Assembly: GCF_000305785.2 (NCBI RefSeq) | Contig: NC_018868.3 | Coordinates: 3,394,270 to 3,458,269, forward strand | Length of the DNA: 64,000 nt | Direction: 5' to 3' | Origin: Simiduia agarivorans SA1 = DSM 21679 | GTDB taxonomy: Bacteria; Pseudomonadota; Gammaproteobacteria; Pseudomonadales; Cellvibrionaceae | Part shown: piece by piece, positions 7,546 to 15,444 of the stretch | How the letters are laid out: each line of letters starts with the position of its first letter | How positions within the stretch are numbered: the first letter of the stretch is position 1 | The notes under the pieces: generated by a model | The model's input: only the letters and a program-made list of their open reading frames with translations | Database searches by the model: none | Told to the model about the DNA's origin: nothing | Translations under genes and position numbers: made by a program

Positions 7546-7802
7546 TTTGGCTTTCCACCTTTTACCAGACTGTAGAGCATGGATTTCAATTTCTGCTGGT
7601 TTTGATCCGGAGGCATCATTGAAATGAAGTGCTCTGTGCGAATCCTGTACCGTTTTCTGTGAATATTACGTTTGGCCTGAAAGCTTCTGCTGTCGCGGTT
7701 CATGCGGGCTAATCCTACCAGCGAGGCTATTTCCTTTCTTTTTAGTTGGCCAAGCTCGGGTAGCTCGGTCATCAACGTGTAGGACAATACATTTCCCCCC
7801 TC
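7539..7802 (-). pseudogene. Remnant of an IS110-family transposase C-terminus
   Basis: The frame reads ...VLSYTLMTELPELGQL, KRKEIASLVGLARMNRDS, then FQAKRNIHRKRYRIRTEHFISMM, following the C-terminal transposase_20 domain of IS110/IS116/IS902 elements. The N-terminal DEDD domain is missing, and the conserved NRDSG and GGR residues are altered (NRDSR, HRKR). It is therefore a decayed fragment with no likely activity. With the OrfA remnant it marks the end of the recognisable cassette array. Confidence 0.75.
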
Positions 7803-7889
7803 CCTTTATGCTTAACATAAAACCTCGTTCCGCCGCCACTGAGCTATGCCTTCGATCGATTTGTGGAGAGCCTTATCAATTTTTTCAAA

Positions 7890-8762
7890 TTACTTATTGT
7901 TGCCCACAACAATCTCCCTTTTTTTCTTCAGTGCAGAAATCAGCGCTTGCATCAGCCGCTTGATGCGAGGGAGGCCAATGAAGTCCGGGTGGGTCAGTAC
8001 CCAGATATCCTGAAAAGGCATGTCGGGTGAGTTGTCTATCGGCGCCAGATTGGGAAAGTGGCTTGCAATGTAGTTTGCACCCCGGATCATGCCGTGGCCG
8101 TTAGCGGCAGCCTGGTGTCGGGCGGTCAGATCATCGATGCTCAAATGACAGGGTGCATCGGGATAGGGCGAGTCTGCAATCCAGGCATTGTGTTCAACCC
8201 CGGCCTGAGCGGTTATCCACTGCAGGTCCCGATGGTTCGTGTCATCAAGGTAGTCTTTACTCGCATAGTAATTTACGCCTATGGGAAACAGCCGGTGCCC
8301 AATCAGGTGGTCATCGGGTTGATTCGATACCCTGATGACCACCTGGGCCTCCGACAGGTCAAGATCCGCAAGCATGAACGACGATTCGATGGTCAGTTTA
8401 ATGCCGGGATGTGCACGGCGAAATGCATTGATGTCATCGAGCAGTAGAAATTGAAGGATGGGTGGCGGCAGAGACAGCTTTATTTCGCCTGCCAGCGCAA
8501 TGCGGTTCACCGCATACATGCGTTCATCTTCTGCAATCAGCTGCTCAATTTTTTCCGCTGTTTTTGCCAGCGCCACGCCCAACTCGGACAGCCGGTAATT
8601 GTTGCCTGCTTGCTCTACAATGGTGCTGGCGGACTTTTGATTGATCGAAGCGCACCTGCGTTGAACAGTGGAGTGGTTGACGCCCAGGGCTTTGGCTGCA
8701 GTACGTAAAGAGTTGCTGCGCTGTATTGCCAATAGAACCCGATAGTCATCCCAGTTGATCAT
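7890..8762 (-). CDS. LysR-family transcriptional regulator
   Basis: 290-residue regulator starting at ATG 8762. Residues 1-60 hold the winged helix-turn-helix (INWDDYRVLLAIQRSNSLRTAAKALGVNHSTVQRR, shown here only as the start of the domain is needed: positions 2-36). The recognition helix is slightly unusual, with HSTVQRRCASI in place of SxVSRxIxxLE. The C-terminal part is the periplasmic-binding-like effector domain (IKLSLPPPI, VVIRVSNQPDDHLIGHRLFPIGVNYYAS). This subgroup resembles LysR proteins that follow WDDLR...LAIxRxGS starts. The target is unknown; the next gene upstream on the same strand is the NTF2-like protein, with which it could be co-transcribed (24 bp gap). Confidence 0.88.
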   Translation of the reverse strand: MINWDDYRVLLAIQRSNSLRTAAKALGVNHSTVQRRCASINQKSASTIVEQAGNNYRLSELGVALAKTAEKIEQLIAEDERMYAVNRIALAGEIKLSLPPPILQFLLLDDINAFRRAHPGIKLTIESSFMLADLDLSEAQVVIRVSNQPDDHLIGHRLFPIGVNYYASKDYLDDTNHRDLQWITAQAGVEHNAWIADSPYPDAPCHLSIDDLTARHQAAANGHGMIRGANYIASHFPNLAPIDNSPDMPFQDIWVLTHPDFIGLPRIKRLMQALISALKKKREIVVGNNK

Positions 8763-8786
8763 TGAGCGTCCGTGTTATGAAATAAA

Positions 8787-9278
8787 TCAGCGATAGTCGG
8801 GGTTGTGAACGGCAAAAGCGGTAATGCGCCATTCATTTTTTATTTTGTTCAGGAAATAAGTCGCGCCTACCCGGCTGAGGGTTTCGCCTTTCTCGTCGAA
8901 ACGAACCGCGACGTTACTTGCCAGCGCCAGATTGCTGTCTAATAACGTAATGTCGACACTTTCCCAAGTGACCGATTTTACTCCTTTAGACTTGAGTGAG
9001 TCCAAGAAAACGGTGACTTGTCGATACATTTCATCTGACGTAACGCTCGTTGCGTCCCTTGCGGACGACATCACAACAAGATTGTCCGCATAGAGGTCAG
9101 GATTTTCGGGCAGCACACCTTGTGCAATGTAATGGTTGTATTTTCCCATGTAGCCGCTGAACAGTTTTTTTATCTCGGCTTCCGCTATGGCGGTTTGGCC
9201 ATTGGTGCTGCTGTTAGCAGACAGGGGAAGCAGCATGGCCGTTAAAATTATCCCGCGCAGCAGTTGTGTGATTTTCAT
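8787..9278 (-). CDS. Secreted NTF2-like (SnoaL/DUF4440-type) protein
   Basis: 163 residues with a signal peptide (positive MKITQLLRG, hydrophobic IILTAMLLPLSANS, cleavage near residue 23). The rest fits the NTF2-like fold: an N-terminal helix (AIAEAEIKKLFSGYMGKYN), then YADNLVVMSS, and alternating strands TWESVDITLLDSNLALASNVAVRFDEKG followed by WRITAFAVHNPDYR. Such proteins are binding or enzymatic domains of varied function; no ligand can be assigned. It precedes the LysR gene on the same strand, and an 18-bp perfect palindrome lies about 95 bp upstream of its start. Confidence 0.75.
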   Translation of the reverse strand: MKITQLLRGIILTAMLLPLSANSSTNGQTAIAEAEIKKLFSGYMGKYNHYIAQGVLPENPDLYADNLVVMSSARDATSVTSDEMYRQVTVFLDSLKSKGVKSVTWESVDITLLDSNLALASNVAVRFDEKGETLSRVGATYFLNKIKNEWRITAFAVHNPDYR

Positions 9279-9372
9279 CTTTGATCCTTTATTTGTCGTG
9301 TTTTATGGGTGATCCTCAGGTCGAGTCTAACAATATAACCTTATGATTGGGTGGAGAGTTTTTTATCCTGCA

Positions 9373-9390
9373 TGGTGCATATATGCACCA
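9373..9390. promoter_or_regulatory. 18-bp perfect palindrome, possible operator
   Basis: TGGTGCATATATGCACCA is fully self-complementary. It lies upstream of the NTF2-like/LysR pair and is followed by a GGGGCTCAC/GTGAGCCCC stem at 9399-9435. The 337-bp gap 9279-9615 holds no other gene that I can see. The palindrome could bind a dimeric regulator. Confidence 0.45.
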
Positions 9391-9398
9391 CCTGCATT

Positions 9399-9435
9399 GG
9401 GGCTCACTCTGCTATTTCTGCCGGGGGTGAGCCCC
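9399..9435. terminator. Stem-loop, possible terminator
   Basis: GGGGCTCAC (9399-9407) pairs with GTGAGCCCC (9427-9435) around a 19-base loop. No T run follows on either strand, so terminator function is uncertain. It lies downstream of the J-domain gene on the minus strand. Confidence 0.35.
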
Positions 9436-9615
9436 GGGGGAAAGTTGGGCCACTGTGCTCAGTGAACCGCGTCTAAAGCACTTATTCGTTGCAGTGGTTT
9501 TTGTGGATCTTTGTCAGTCTGAACTGCGTCCATAAGCGCTTTTTGATCAGTCAATCGATGTGCGACTTTAATGATTCAATGACATGGACAACTGATGACG
9601 AGGCCAGCCAGCCTG

Positions 9616-9933
9616 CTAGGCAAAGTCATCCAGCCGGGTGCCCAGAAAGTCGGTTTCCAGGATGATGCTGAAGCGCCGTTGCGAGGGCGATCCGCGCCGC
9701 CCGCGGCGGCGCTCAGGGGCGGGGCTGCGAATGGTCAGCGCAGTCTCCGGCGCCGGTTTTAAATGCGGTTTCAGTTGTTCGTAAGCTTCGCACAGGCGCA
9801 GGTATTCATCGCTCGGGCGGCCGCCGGTGCGATCGGGGTGGTGCTGCATGGCCAACCGGCGGAACTGATGTTTTACCGTATTGGCACAGGCAGCGTCTGT
9901 TAACCCTAAAACCGAATAGTATTTTTTATGCAT
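9616..9933 (-). CDS. Small J-domain (DnaJ-like) protein
   Basis: About 105 residues from ATG 9933; a GTG at 9951 would add six. A complete J domain covers the first 60 residues: YYSVLGLTDAACANTVKHQFRRLAM, the invariant HPD in MQHHPDRTGG, and the helix IV region YLRLCEAYEQLK. The tail is basic (ERRRGRRGSPSQRR) with no Gly/Phe or zinc domain. It would stimulate the ATPase of a DnaK-type Hsp70 for an unknown client. It is transcribed alone; the RND pair lies downstream on the chromosome but is read separately. Confidence 0.85.
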   Translation of the reverse strand: MHKKYYSVLGLTDAACANTVKHQFRRLAMQHHPDRTGGRPSDEYLRLCEAYEQLKPHLKPAPETALTIRSPAPERRRGRRGSPSQRRFSIILETDFLGTRLDDFA

Positions 9934-10044
9934 GCGCCTGTAGGCGCCCACCGGAGCGGCTTTGGTTTTATGACCGGTGAGCGGGGCGCAGTCTAAAAAT
10001 GGCTGGCGTCTAAATCAACGTAGACTTACCAAAATGTGACGGTG

Positions 10045-11130
10045 TTAATGCTCGTTGTGTGGTGGCGGCATCAGCTGGTCACCGGCGGCGAGGCCTGCCA
10101 GCACTTCAATCTGTTCACCGTCGATCCGGCCGGGCTTCACAAAGCGCCGGTAAGCCTGCCCATCGGTCCACACCCACACCAGGTCGAGCTGACCGAACTG
10201 CACCAGGTAGGTGCGCGGAATCATCAGTGTCTCGGCGCTGCCGGCGGGCACTTGTAAGCGCGCGTACATGCCCGGCTGCAACTGGCTCGCATCGGTCAGG
10301 CGGGCTTTGATCAGGAAGCTGCGCGAGCCCGGATCGGCTGCCGGCACCCGCTCTTCCAGTCGGGCTTCGAGGGTTTTGTTCAGCGATGGCAACTCAACCG
10401 TGAGCGGCTGGTCCGGCGTCAAGGCCAGGGCCAGTTGTTCGCGCACCTGCGCTTCTACCCGCAGGGAATTGGGGTTGTACACGCTTAACAGGCGGGTGCC
10501 AGGGGTGGCGGTGTCGCCGGGTTCGGCAAACCGGTCTACCACTAAGCCATCGATGGGCGCGCGGATCTGGGCATAGGTAAGCGCGGTTTGCGCTTCGTTA
10601 AGCCCTTGTTCTGCGCCCGAAAGCTCCGCGCTGAGTGCATCGGCATTGGCGCGCGCGCGATCCAGATCGGCGGCCGCGAGCAGCCCTTGCGATTGCAGCT
10701 GTTCAGCGCGGGCGAGATTTTGGCGCGCTTCGGTGAGGCGCGCAGTCACTGCTTTGATTTGTTCTTGTGCCTGCCGGACTTTGGATTGCAAATCGGATTG
10801 CTCCAGCACAATCAGTAAATCGCCTTGCTTCACCCGGTCGCCAGCGCGCACTTTGATCGCATCTATGCGCGCCATGATGCGCGATGAAATTAAGGTGGCC
10901 TGCTTGGCTTCCACCGAGGCGGGCACGGCTTCATAGACCGGCTGCGGCTGGTGAGCGACCGTGTACAAATCTGCTGGCGCCGGTACCGAGGCGTCGTTCA
11001 GGCCGGGCGCGATTTTACTGTCGAAGGCGCCCGCCAACCAGGCCACGGCTAGCAACAGAAACACAATGGCGGCTGCGGGCAGGGCCAGTGCGTGCAGCAG
11101 GCTGCGTTGGGGTGTCTGTGTATCAGTCAT
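10045..11130 (-). CDS. RND efflux periplasmic adaptor (membrane fusion) subunit
   Basis: 361 residues from the ATG at 11130, which overlaps the end of the permease gene by 8 bp. One N-terminal membrane segment (ALPAAAIVFLLLAVAWLAGAF) anchors it; there is no lipobox. Next come the lipoyl half-motif ARIDAIKVRAGDRVKQGDLLIVLEQ, a coiled coil (about residues 95-190, QAQEQIKAVTARLTEARQN), the second lipoyl half APIDGLVVDRFAEPGDT, and beta-barrel and membrane-proximal domains. It links the inner-membrane RND pump to an outer-membrane channel. No TolC-like gene is adjacent, so the pair probably uses a channel encoded elsewhere. Confidence 0.9.
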   Translation of the reverse strand: MTDTQTPQRSLLHALALPAAAIVFLLLAVAWLAGAFDSKIAPGLNDASVPAPADLYTVAHQPQPVYEAVPASVEAKQATLISSRIMARIDAIKVRAGDRVKQGDLLIVLEQSDLQSKVRQAQEQIKAVTARLTEARQNLARAEQLQSQGLLAAADLDRARANADALSAELSGAEQGLNEAQTALTYAQIRAPIDGLVVDRFAEPGDTATPGTRLLSVYNPNSLRVEAQVREQLALALTPDQPLTVELPSLNKTLEARLEERVPAADPGSRSFLIKARLTDASQLQPGMYARLQVPAGSAETLMIPRTYLVQFGQLDLVWVWTDGQAYRRFVKPGRIDGEQIEVLAGLAAGDQLMPPPHNEH

Positions 11131-14100
11131 GGGCGTGCTCCGAATTGCCAAAGACCAGCAGGTAAACCACCGGTACCACAATCAAGGTGAATAAGGTTGA
11201 GGCGATAATGCCGAAAATAATGGCGAGCGCGAGGCCGGAAAAAACCGGGTCGAGAGTAATCACTAAATTGCCCAGCAACGTGGTGCCTGCGGTGAGCAAT
11301 ACCGGCCGCATGCGCACGCTGCCGGCGGCAATCAGTGCATCGCGAATACTGTTGCCGGCGGCGCGTGCCTGTGTAATGAATTCCACCAGTATCAGGGAGT
11401 TGCGCACCACAATGCCGGCCAGAGCAATCATGCCGATCATGGCGGTGGCGGTGAACAACACTGGCTCTGGGCTACCTGCGATTACCCGTTCACCCCATTG
11501 GTTCAGGAACCAGAAGCCCGGCATGATGCCGATAATGGTGAGCGGAATGGCCGACATGATGATGAGCGACAGGGCGGTTGAGGCTGTTTGCATGCGCAGC
11601 ACCACAAAGATGGCCGCCAGAGCGAATGCAAACGCCAGGCCCATATCGCGGAACACATCTTTGGTGATGCGCCATTCGCCTTCCCCGGTCCATTTGAGTG
11701 TAGTGCCCGCAGGTAATTGCCAGCCGTCGCCGGGCCCCGCAAAAAAGCTGGTGATGAAATTGCGTGATTGCCATTCGGTTTGCGCCGCACCCGGCTCAGC
11801 GCCCTGATCGGCGTTCACGTCGGCAATGATTTCGGCAGGTGTGCGGCCATTCAGTTCGGCCATCACATACACCACAGGTTGCAGGTCTTTATGGTGGATC
11901 GCGCGGTCGGCATCGAGTGCCACAAACCCGCCCAGTTCGCCGAGCGACACCAGTGGTTGAGGCGCGGTTTCTAACCCTTGCGGGTTGCTTTGTTGGGCGA
12001 TGCCCGGCCGGCCTTTCACTTGCAGGCTCAGGAAGTCATTCAGGCTGGCCCGTTCGTCTACAGGTAAGCGCAACTGCACCGGCAGCGGTGCGCTCTCGCG
12101 CTCGGCATGTAAGTAACCCTGCAGGAAGCCCGCGTTGTAGCCGCCGTTGGCCATGGCCAGCGTGGCGTTGACATCTTCCGTGGCCACACCCGAGAGCGCG
12201 GCTTTTTGTTTGTCGAGCACAAAGCGCTGGCGGCTCTGGTGCGCTTCCACGGTGGAGTCGATTTCGGTTACGTGCGCTTCGCGCGCGAGCCGATCCATCA
12301 GGACCCTGGCCGCGTCCCTTTGGGTTGCGTAGTCGGTCAGCCCTTCTCCATAAATTTCTGCCACCAGCGTGCTCAGCACCGGTGGGCCGGGCGGCACTTC
12401 CACCACTTTGATGTTGATGTCGCCAGTATTAAAGGGAGCCAGTAATGCGCGCAGGCGCAGGACCACGCCGTGGGACTGATGTTCGCGTTCGGTCTTGTCG
12501 ACCAGCGTTAAGCGAAGGTCGGCCATGTGGTTGCCGGTACGCTGATAATAGCGGCGTACCATGCCGTTGAAATCCATGGGCGAGGGCGTGCCCACAAAGG
12601 CGGCCACGGCGCGCACTTCCGGCACCTGGCTCACTTGCGCGGAAATGCGCCGGGCCATGGCGGCGGTCTGTTCCAGTGAGGCCGATTCGGGCATGTCCAC
12701 CACTATCTGCACTTCGTTTTTGTTGTCGAATGGCAGCAGCTTCAATGGCACTGTGCGGAACATGGGCAGCAGGGCCGCGCCAATAAACAAGGCCAGCATG
12801 ATCCAGAGTACGCCCTTGGCCCGGCGGGGGTTGTCCAGTAACGGGGTGATCATGCGCGCATAGGCGCTCTCGTTATTCGCGCTGGGTTCGGCCACATAGT
12901 CGTCGGCTTTGAGGAATTTGCTTGCGAGCCAGGGCGTGACCAGAAACGCCACCAGCGTGGAGGCAATCACCGATACCGGCACATTAAAGGCCATGGGTGC
13001 CATGTAAGGTCCCATCATGCCGGTAATGAACGCCAGTGGCACAAACGCCAGTACGATGGTGAGCGTGGACATGACCAGCGGGACTTTGAGTTCACTGATG
13101 GCGCCCACAATGCGCTCGGCTTTGCTGCCGCTGCCTTCTTTCAGAAAGCGCGAAATGTTGTCCACGCCGGTGATGGGGTCGTCCACCAACAGGCCGAGTG
13201 AGAGGATCAGCGCAAACAGGGTGACGCGATTTATGGTGTAGCCAAAGGCCATGTCCAGACCGAGTGTGGCGCCGTAACAGATTGGCACCGCCAGGCCCAC
13301 AACCAAGGCCTGGCGCCAGCCCAGAAACACGCCGATAAAAATCACCACCGTAATAATCGCAAAGCCGAGACTGCTGGTGAGATTGTTCACTTTTTCGTTG
13401 GCGGTCTGGCCGTAATCGCGGATCACTTCCACCTGAATTTCCGGCGGCAGCAGTTCCTGCTCAAGCGTTGCAATCAATTGATGCACCGCGTCGGCCACGG
13501 TTACCGCATTGGAACCGCGTTGCTTGGCGACAGAAATAGCCACCATCGGGTAGCCGTCATTGGCGCTGCGGAATTCTGGGTGACCGGGGGCAAAATCAAT
13601 CCAGGTGTAGTGACGGGCTTCTTCCGGGCCGTCGTTGATGGTGACCAGATCTTGTAAATACACTGGCACGCCATCAATGACACTCACCACCAACTGCTCC
13701 AGCTCGGCGCGGGTGCGGATAAAGTCGCCGGATTCCAGCTGAATGGCTTCATTGTTAAAGGTCCAGAGGCCGGCGGATTGCAATTGGTTGGACAGCCCCA
13801 GCGCACTGACGATTTCGGCCGGGGTGATTTTGCGCGCACTCAGGGCTTCGGGTTTAACCTTCAGCGTGATGGTGCGCGGCCGGCCGCCCACCACTTTCAC
13901 TTCGCTGGTTTGCGGAATGGCCTGCAAGCCGGTGGAGATATCCTCGGCGAAACGGCGCAGCTCAAAATCGGTATAGCGGCCGGGGTCGCTGGACCAGAGG
14001 GAGAGCACCATGATAGGCACATCATCCACCTCCACCGGGCGCACTAACCAATCGGACACCACGCCCGGGATGCGGTCCTGATTGGAGTAGAGTTTGTTGT

Positions 14101-14437
14101 AGGTGTTGAGAATGGCCTCTTCCCGGTCCTGACCCACGTAGAAGCGCAGGGTGACGGCAGCCTGGCCGGTCTGGGACACCGAATAAACGTGCTCCACGCC
14201 CGGGATCTGCGCCAGCAGCTTTTCCAGCGGCGTGGTGACCTGGCGCTCGGTCTGGCGCGCGCTGAGGCCGGGGGCCTGTACCAGCACGTCAACCATAGGC
14301 ACAACAATCTGGGGTTCTTCCTCGCGCGCGGTGAACTGCAGGGCCAGTACGCCGGTTAACAGGGAGGCGATAAAGATAAACAGTGGCAAACCACCTTTGA
14401 GGGTGCTGCCCACTGTTCTGTCCAGCCAATGGCTCAT
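11123..14437 (-). CDS. RND efflux permease (AcrB/MexF superfamily)
   Basis: 1104-residue proton-driven inner-membrane exporter. N-terminal TM1 (LPLFIFIASLLTGVLALQF) is followed by porter domains and a TM2-6 block starting near residue 335 (FAIITVVIFIGVFLGW). The proton-relay aspartates sit in TM4 as LGLLVDDPITGVDN. The second half repeats the layout, with the last TMs near residues 935-1095. Drug versus metal specificity cannot be read with certainty, but the lack of CusA-type Met clusters suggests the hydrophobe-exporting branch. The gene comes first in the operon with its adaptor; its promoter lies in the AT-rich gap shared with the divergent DUF2892 gene. Confidence 0.92.
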   Translation of the reverse strand: MSHWLDRTVGSTLKGGLPLFIFIASLLTGVLALQFTAREEEPQIVVPMVDVLVQAPGLSARQTERQVTTPLEKLLAQIPGVEHVYSVSQTGQAAVTLRFYVGQDREEAILNTYNKLYSNQDRIPGVVSDWLVRPVEVDDVPIMVLSLWSSDPGRYTDFELRRFAEDISTGLQAIPQTSEVKVVGGRPRTITLKVKPEALSARKITPAEIVSALGLSNQLQSAGLWTFNNEAIQLESGDFIRTRAELEQLVVSVIDGVPVYLQDLVTINDGPEEARHYTWIDFAPGHPEFRSANDGYPMVAISVAKQRGSNAVTVADAVHQLIATLEQELLPPEIQVEVIRDYGQTANEKVNNLTSSLGFAIITVVIFIGVFLGWRQALVVGLAVPICYGATLGLDMAFGYTINRVTLFALILSLGLLVDDPITGVDNISRFLKEGSGSKAERIVGAISELKVPLVMSTLTIVLAFVPLAFITGMMGPYMAPMAFNVPVSVIASTLVAFLVTPWLASKFLKADDYVAEPSANNESAYARMITPLLDNPRRAKGVLWIMLALFIGAALLPMFRTVPLKLLPFDNKNEVQIVVDMPESASLEQTAAMARRISAQVSQVPEVRAVAAFVGTPSPMDFNGMVRRYYQRTGNHMADLRLTLVDKTEREHQSHGVVLRLRALLAPFNTGDINIKVVEVPPGPPVLSTLVAEIYGEGLTDYATQRDAARVLMDRLAREAHVTEIDSTVEAHQSRQRFVLDKQKAALSGVATEDVNATLAMANGGYNAGFLQGYLHAERESAPLPVQLRLPVDERASLNDFLSLQVKGRPGIAQQSNPQGLETAPQPLVSLGELGGFVALDADRAIHHKDLQPVVYVMAELNGRTPAEIIADVNADQGAEPGAAQTEWQSRNFITSFFAGPGDGWQLPAGTTLKWTGEGEWRITKDVFRDMGLAFAFALAAIFVVLRMQTASTALSLIIMSAIPLTIIGIMPGFWFLNQWGERVIAGSPEPVLFTATAMIGMIALAGIVVRNSLILVEFITQARAAGNSIRDALIAAGSVRMRPVLLTAGTTLLGNLVITLDPVFSGLALAIIFGIIASTLFTLIVVPVVYLLVFGNSEHAHD

Positions 14438-14474
14438 TGTGTGGCTTCCGGTGGGTGGGTGAATGTGTGCATAT

Positions 14475-14571
14475 TAAATTAAATATTGCTAATTAAGCAA
14501 TAGCTAATATAATAGAGCTGTTCAATCCTCATCCATTGAGGATAGGTGATGAATACTGAACCATTGAGGAT
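14475..14571. promoter_or_regulatory. AT-rich divergent promoter with inverted and direct repeats
   Basis: Between the RND pump and the DUF2892 gene. TTGCT-AATTA-AGCAA forms an inverted repeat near 14489-14503. ATCCTCA/TGAGGAT (14525-14543) forms a second. CCATTGAGGAT occurs twice, at 14533 and 14561. DUF2892-rhodanese pairs are often under ArsR-type (BigR/YgaV) repressors that bind AT-rich inverted repeats; that such a protein acts here is inference. Confidence 0.45.
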
Positions 14572-14577
14572 CTGAAA

Positions 14578-14766
14578 ATGACAGTAGATGAAGCGTTGCG
14601 TTTAATGGCCGGTGTGGCCGTGCTGGCCTCTGTGGCACTGGCGGTATGGGTTAACCCCTGGTTTCTGGCATTCACCGCCTTTGTAGGTGCTAACCTGCTT
14701 CAGTCGGCATTCACCCGATGGTGCCCGGCCATGTGGATGTTCCGGAAGCTGGGCTTGAAAGGTTAA
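14578..14766 (+). CDS. DUF2892 (YgaP-type transmembrane) protein
   Basis: 62 residues with two membrane segments (LMAGVAVLASVALAVWV and FLAFTAFVGANLLQSAF) and the family's terminal CPAMWMFRKLGLK block. This corresponds to the membrane domain of YgaP, which in other bacteria is fused to or encoded next to a rhodanese. The TAA stop at 14764-14766 is partly made by a MITE: TA belongs to the target duplication and the last A is the first base of the element. Removing the element and one TTA would let the frame read 12 more codons into the rhodanese start. Confidence 0.85.
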   Translation: MTVDEALRLMAGVAVLASVALAVWVNPWFLAFTAFVGANLLQSAFTRWCPAMWMFRKLGLKG

Positions 14767-15030
14767 GGAACCTCTGAATAACTCTGGTACCGCTCTGCGT
14801 GACCTGTAGCGGTCAGCCGCAAGGCGAGTTTCGTAGCTAATGGCCGTAGCCCTTAGCAAGAAGCTCAACGCAGCGGATGGCCGCTACAGGACACGCCCTC
14901 CGGGGCTTCCAGCAAATTCCATGCGCGGTGTTGCGACTTCTCGACAGACCCCGGTATGCCTTCGAAGCCGCGCCTAGTGCACGAAATTTGCTGGTAGCCA
15001 GAGCGGCACCAGAGTTATTCAGAGGTTCCT
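14766..15030. mobile_element. 265-bp MITE with about 30-bp inverted ends and TTA duplication
   Basis: The ends AGGAACCTCTGAATAACTCT (14766 on) and its mirror (up to 15030) are complementary over about 30 bp with one difference (GGTACCGCTCT versus GGTGCCGCTCT). TTA flanks both ends (14763-14765, 15031-15033), the TNA duplication typical of several IS5-family groups. Inside are two further hairpins: CCTGTAGCGG/CCGCTACAGG and CCAGCAAATT/AATTTGCTGG. There is no transposase ORF, so it is non-autonomous. It separates the DUF2892 gene from its rhodanese partner. Confidence 0.88.
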
Positions 15031-15057
15031 TTACAGCCTGTTCATAGGAGAAAAACC

Positions 15058-15405
15058 ATGGCATTGAAAACCGTTCCCGAGTTAGTGGCCGAGGCACGCG
15101 CCAACGTGCGTTGTGTGGATGCGCCCACCGCCAAGGCGGAAATGGCGAATAACCAGGGCATTCTGGTGGATGTGCGAGAGCCGGGCGAAGCGGCGGCGAA
15201 GGCCGCCAAGGGTGCCATCAACATTCCCCGTGGCGTGTTGGAGATGAAAATTGGCGAGCTGTGCGCGAGCGCCGATCAGCCCATCTATATTCACTGCGCC
15301 ACCGGTGGCCGTGCTGCGCTGGCGGCCGAACAGTTGTTGCGTATGGGCTATACGCAGGTGACCGCCTTGGCATGCGGTGTCGATCAGGTGTGCGGCACTT
15401 TCTGA
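15058..15405 (+). CDS. Rhodanese-domain protein
   Basis: 115-residue single rhodanese domain: ILVDVREPGEAAAKAAKGAINIPRG is the CH2A-type region, and the active-site loop reads HCATGGRAALAA with the catalytic Cys near residue 80. GGAG lies eight bases before the ATG. These small proteins move sulfane sulfur, and beside a DUF2892 membrane protein they usually belong to sulfide or persulfide handling. The MITE between the two genes may have uncoupled their expression. A second cysteine pair region near the C-terminus (ALACGVDQVCGTF) is notable. Confidence 0.92.
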   Translation: MALKTVPELVAEARANVRCVDAPTAKAEMANNQGILVDVREPGEAAAKAAKGAINIPRGVLEMKIGELCASADQPIYIHCATGGRAALAAEQLLRMGYTQVTALACGVDQVCGTF

Positions 15406-15413
15406 TGGCCGTC

Positions 15414-15444
15414 AGCCGGCCGCAAAAGGTTTTTGCGGCCGGCT
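15414..15444. terminator. Bidirectional terminator between rhodanese and GGDEF-EAL genes
   Basis: AGCCGGCCGCAAAA (15414-15427) pairs with TTTTTGCGGCCGGCT (15430-15444), giving a long perfect stem with A/T tracts usable from both strands. It serves the convergent rhodanese (+) and response-regulator (-) genes and overlaps the stop codon of the latter. Confidence 0.8.

Noticed and set aside
14590..14760. DUF2892 gene as part of the MITE
   Set aside because: The inverted ends begin after its last sense codon, and the protein matches a known chromosomal family.
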